Assembly: GCA_039029395.1 (NCBI GenBank)
Contig: JBCCGG010000086.1
Coordinates: forward strand, 1 to 8,938
Source: JBCCGG01 sp039029395
Lineage (GTDB): Bacteria; Pseudomonadota; Alphaproteobacteria; Kiloniellales; JAKSDN01
DNA length: 8,938 bases
Direction of reading: 5' to 3'
The translations under genes and the position numbers were made by a program. The notes under the pieces are model-generated. The model was given only the letters and a program-made list of their open reading frames with translations. It did no database searches and was not told where the DNA came from. Positions 6,524-8,938 of the stretch are shown here, piece after piece. The stretch's first letter is position 1, and each line of letters opens with the position of its first letter.

Positions 6524-6551
6524 CGCAGCATGGAGGCCCGAAACCCGGGCC
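6479..6551 (+). terminator. Hairpin-rich end of the plus-strand operon (possible terminator without T-run)
   Basis: Inverted arms GCGCTAGC (6479-6486) and GCTAGCGC (6519-6526) enclose an inner hairpin CCGAT-CGCA-ATCGG. A second stem, GGCCCG (6535-6540) with CGGGCC (6546-6551) and loop AAACC, follows. Neither is followed by a clear T-tract, so intrinsic termination is uncertain. The site lies between convergent genes, where termination is expected. Confidence 0.35.
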
Positions 6552-6566
6552 CGACTCGATCTCAGC

Positions 6567-6869
6567 CTATCGGCTCTTTGGTTGAAGTGGCATCTTCACT
6601 GAAACTCGTGCAATACGCTCCAAGCCGGCGATCTCGCCACGCGTTATGCGCGCGGATATGAACCCCGTCGCCAAATGATCGACCTGATCGGCGCCAATGG
6701 CTGACAAGTTCCTGAGCACTTCCTCGTCGCTACGGCCCGCGCTGGGCGAAACGAGTACATCAACCCTTTCATGATCTCTGTTCGTCCCGGCACCGGGCTC
6801 AAGAGGCTTCAACAATGTGCCACTTTCCTCAGGTTCGAACGACCGCTGCTGACGCGTCAATTTTACCAT
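6567..6869 (-). CDS. Small prodomain-like protein downstream of the S8 protease (possible trans inhibitor/chaperone)
   Basis: Seen: up to 100 aa. Residues 35-96 resemble residues 51-112 of the adjacent protease: both start RV-x-V, contain an amphipathic helix, an I/VGA turn and the word FISA, and end near a Gln/Pro-rich segment. This order fits the compact fold of subtilisin propeptides/I9-type inhibitors, which fold or block the enzyme. That relation is inference from eye alignment. Start is uncertain: the ATG at 6869 overlaps the protease by 41 bp but has no ribosome-binding site. A TTG at 6815 has GAGGAAAG (complement of 6823-6830) 7 nt upstream, overlapping the protease stop, and would give 82 aa with the domain intact. 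There is no signal peptide or membrane segment. Translational coupling to the protease is likely. Confidence 0.7.
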   Translation of the reverse strand: MVKLTRQQRSFEPEESGTLLKPLEPGAGTNRDHERVDVLVSPSAGRSDEEVLRNLSAIGADQVDHLATGFISARITRGEIAGLERIARVSVKMPLQPKSR

Positions 6870-8607
6870 AGCCGTAGGAAAGTGTCCATTGAGTGACGCC
6901 GGTGTGGCGATCCTTAACTGCCGTATCTGAGATGATCTGGCGCACCTGATCAGGGGTCAGTCCAGGTTTCTTCTGCAGCATCAACGCAACCACGCCGGTG
7001 ACCACCGGAGCCGACATGCTGGTCCCTTCGATCGACACAACGCGGTTCGTCTTTTCGGCTCTATCACCCTCGTCTGCCAAACTCGAGTCTGTTGCCAATG
7101 CGGAGGTGACGTATTGGCCCGGCGCAGAGACCTCCGGCTTTTGGCGGCCGTCCCTGGTCGGGCCGAGGCTGCTAAAGGGGCTTGTGCGCCCTATGACGAT
7201 ACGATGATCCTGCTGGTGGCCGTCGTCGCTGTCCCATTCGTCTTTGGTGACATGGCTCGCCACGGCAATTGCCCCGCGGCTCGTTGCCGGCAATCCAATG
7301 GTTCTAGAGATTTCCACTAGGGGACCTGGGTGAAATCTTGCGAATCCACTGTTGTTGAACCAACCGTCGATGCGGCCGATCGTTGCCGTTGTGCAGCTTA
7401 GTTGCAGCGTCCAATTGTTGAGCCACCGGTTCGGCACATTCCGACTCGAGAAGTCGATTGTGATTTGCAATTGTGTCAGGCCGGTCGGAAAGTAGGATTT
7501 TTTGGACAGCTCGATGTCAATGTTGGTGCCTTGAAACACTTGTGCTTGGCCCAGATGCGGAATCGGCAGTGTCTGTCCGGTGGGAGTGACTAGATCGCAC
7601 GCAAATTCGTCGCTCGCATCATACCACAATGTGATTACCGCGAAGGGGTTGCCGACGGGTTGCCTGAAAATATCAAACTCTGCACGTTGGGATTCATTGC
7701 GGGAAAAGCGGCTTCCAATGTGGATACTGTCATTTCGTTCATTTCCAGCTGACGCGACGAGCAGCTTACCAGGGCCGGTTATGGACTGGTAGAGTTCCTC
7801 GCTTAGATCACTTCCGTCATGCGCGCCGAAATGATTTCCGAGGCTCAAGTTCACCACACAAGGATTGGTTCCTGCTTGGTCGAAAATCCATCGAACGCCT
7901 TTATCAACGTTAAAAAAATCTGTCTTTACCAACAGAAAACGCGTTTTGGGGGCGACGCCCTCTAGCGATCCGAATGCACTGCCTCCCGCGATCGTCGCGA
8001 CATGAGTGCCGTGCCCATTCGTATCGTGTCCGGGTCCGGTTCCGCTTGACCACTGATTCTGCAGTTCGCTCTGGGTAAAGCTCCGATTTCCGTTGTCCTG
8101 GTCCAAAAGCCCTTCTACGCGCAAGTTGCCTGCTTCGTCCCGAAACATTGGATGAGAAAGATCGAAGCCAGAATCGACAATTCCTATCAGTACGCCATCG
8201 CCATCGTGGCCCGTGGGGTTGTTGTTCCCAGGGTCACGCCGGGCAATCTCAGGGAGTGCATTGTCCAATGTCGGAACATGCTGCTTTTTTGTTTGGATAC
8301 GGCGAACCAACGTGTCGCCGACAAGGTCTCTAGCGGCATAGACGCCCACGTCCGCGGAGATAAAATTGTCGCCCAAGCGCTCCGGCGCCGCGCCTACGTC
8401 GGCGAGCATGTTGCCAGTAGTCTCCGCGGACTCCGTGTCGATGATCACAGCGACACGATCGTCGTCCGAAACGCGTTCGGCGCTCTGCGGGCGGAAACCG
8501 GACATCGTCGCAGCTGCGCTCGGACGAATCCGGCTTTCTTGTCGGCCGATTAAGGACATTAGGGAAACCGAACACTTGTCGGAAAGCTCAAACTCACGCC
8601 TGTTCAT
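6829..8607 (-). CDS. S8 (subtilisin-like) serine peptidase with Csp-like insertion, no signal peptide
   Basis: Serine endopeptidase. Seen: 592 aa. The triad is complete: Asp145 in IVDSGFDLSHP, His199 in NGHGTHVATIAGG, Ser530 in GTSMSAPVVTGVVALML; the oxyanion Asn is 289 (ASAGNERND). Residues about 51-112 form a prodomain-like segment. About 130 residues (roughly 303-435, beta-rich, with VITLWYDASDEFACDLVTP and GRIDGWF) are inserted between Asn289 and Ser530, as in clostridial Csp germination proteases with a jelly-roll insert; I infer a similar fold. The N-terminus is polar, so the enzyme is probably cytoplasmic or exported unusually. ATG 8607 has GAGGAGG 8 nt upstream. GC is clearly lower than in the left half (40% by hand count at 7861-7920), suggesting horizontal acquisition. 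Its target is unknown. Confidence 0.93.
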   Translation of the reverse strand: MNRREFELSDKCSVSLMSLIGRQESRIRPSAAATMSGFRPQSAERVSDDDRVAVIIDTESAETTGNMLADVGAAPERLGDNFISADVGVYAARDLVGDTLVRRIQTKKQHVPTLDNALPEIARRDPGNNNPTGHDGDGVLIGIVDSGFDLSHPMFRDEAGNLRVEGLLDQDNGNRSFTQSELQNQWSSGTGPGHDTNGHGTHVATIAGGSAFGSLEGVAPKTRFLLVKTDFFNVDKGVRWIFDQAGTNPCVVNLSLGNHFGAHDGSDLSEELYQSITGPGKLLVASAGNERNDSIHIGSRFSRNESQRAEFDIFRQPVGNPFAVITLWYDASDEFACDLVTPTGQTLPIPHLGQAQVFQGTNIDIELSKKSYFPTGLTQLQITIDFSSRNVPNRWLNNWTLQLSCTTATIGRIDGWFNNSGFARFHPGPLVEISRTIGLPATSRGAIAVASHVTKDEWDSDDGHQQDHRIVIGRTSPFSSLGPTRDGRQKPEVSAPGQYVTSALATDSSLADEGDRAEKTNRVVSIEGTSMSAPVVTGVVALMLQKKPGLTPDQVRQIISDTAVKDRHTGVTQWTLSYGYGKIDASAAVVRT

Positions 8608-8670
8608 ATTTCATTCCTCCTCAACTATCGGTCAATTGCAATCCGTCTAAAATCTAGAATCTCCATATTG

Positions 8671-8776
8671 CTACGAAATATCCCGTCTTACTAGATAATT
8701 TTGGCCGATTTTGTGATCCAGATCGTCTTGAACGTTGACCACGTCGTTCGCGAGCAAGGCCGACCAGGGATCCTTA
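8671..8776 (-). pseudogene. Possible 3' stump of a gene truncated by an IS insertion
   Basis: On the minus strand a frame ending in TAG (complement of 8671-8673) reads about 35 codons from the presumed IS edge. It includes DPWSALLANDVV and DDLDHKIGQNYLVRRD, which look like ordinary protein. It ends 63 bp before the protease ATG on the same strand, so it may be the last part of the gene that once preceded the protease. It is too short to name a family. The frame continues a few codons into the IS and then meets a stop, so no start is available here. Chance reading is a real alternative. Confidence 0.4.
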
Positions 8777-8938
8777 GAGTCGGTTTCGAAAGTTATAATG
8801 CCCTAGCGATTCGCCGAATGAGTAGCATCACAGAGGCTGCGTAGAGGAAGGCCCGAGCAGAGTCGATTGTTTCCTCGAAGTCCTTGGCCAGTCGACGGTT
8901 GCGGTTTATCCAGGCGAAGAAGCGCTCGACGACCCAGC
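8777..8938 (-). mobile_element. IS5-family insertion sequence, one end (runs off right edge)
   Basis: The transposase 3' end (stop at 8793-8795) is followed by only about 16 bp before the sequence changes character. GAGTCGGTTTCGAAAG at 8777-8792 is the likely terminal inverted repeat, next to TTA at 8774-8776, a plausible target site since IS5/IS427-type elements favour short TA-containing targets. The other end lies outside the window, so the boundary and target duplication are not confirmed. Confidence 0.6.
8793..8938 (-). CDS. IS5-family transposase, C-terminal fragment (runs off right edge)
   Basis: Only the last 48 codons are visible. They read WVVERFFAWINRNRRLAKDF, then FEET, DSARAFLYAASVMLLIRRIA and a TAA stop. 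WVVER-x-F-AW-x-N-x-RRL-x-KD-E is the hallmark end of the DDE domain in IS5 (IS427-group) transposases; the Glu in VVER is the expected catalytic Glu. This part is intact; whether the whole gene is intact cannot be judged from here. Confidence 0.9.
   Translation of the reverse strand, partial: WVVERFFAWINRNRRLAKDFEETIDSARAFLYAASVMLLIRRIARAL

Noticed and set aside
8594..8614. Six-codon frame (MKYEQA) overlapping the protease start
   Set aside because: Its ATG is only 1 nt from the Shine-Dalgarno sequence, too close for use, while the protease ATG is at a proper 8 nt.

Overview
The window looks like a chromosomal segment of a high-GC alphaproteobacterium, probably Rhodospirillales-like. The evidence is third-codon GC bias, a proline/glutamate-rich alphaproteobacterial-type TolA, and GcvA-like LysR and Rid/2-oxoglutarate-oxygenase genes. 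This assignment is an inference from style; no rRNA or other phylogenetic marker is present.

Positions 1-3320, minus strand: a cell-envelope operon. In transcription order it holds an exported protein of unknown function (537 aa, two N-terminal repeats and three C-terminal Cys-pair repeats), tolQ, tolR and the N-terminal third or so of tolA, which runs off the left edge. tolQ and tolR overlap by 8 bp and the other gaps are 22-30 bp, so the four genes are probably co-transcribed. The unknown protein sits where ybgC is usual, which makes it a candidate Tol-Pal-linked periplasmic factor. The visible part of tolA carries a 48-bp tandem repeat encoding 16-residue Glu-Pro units.

Positions 3438-6523: a LysR-type regulator (minus) is divergent from a plus-strand cluster. 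The cluster holds a RidA/YjgF-family protein with Thr at the usual substrate Arg105, a flavodoxin-fold NAD(P)H:FMN reductase-like protein, a 2-oxoglutarate/Fe(II) oxygenase related to the BesD/HalD group but with the HxD of a hydroxylase, and a 61-aa lipoprotein. Gene pairs overlap by 4 bp (rid/flavoprotein and oxygenase/lipoprotein). The 138-bp AT-rich divergent region probably holds both promoters. The cluster suggests a small-molecule (amine or amino-acid) modification pathway under LysR control; the substrate cannot be read from the sequence.

Positions 6567-8938, minus strand: a lower-GC accessory block. It holds an S8 subtilisin-like protease without a signal peptide, with a Csp-like insertion between the oxyanion Asn and the catalytic Ser. 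Overlapping or abutting its 3' end is a small ORF that resembles the protease's own N-terminal prodomain segment. Upstream of the protease is what looks like the 3' stump of a gene cut by an IS5-family element, whose transposase C-terminus reaches the right edge. The protease plus stand-alone prodomain-like partner is the most novel-looking arrangement in the window.
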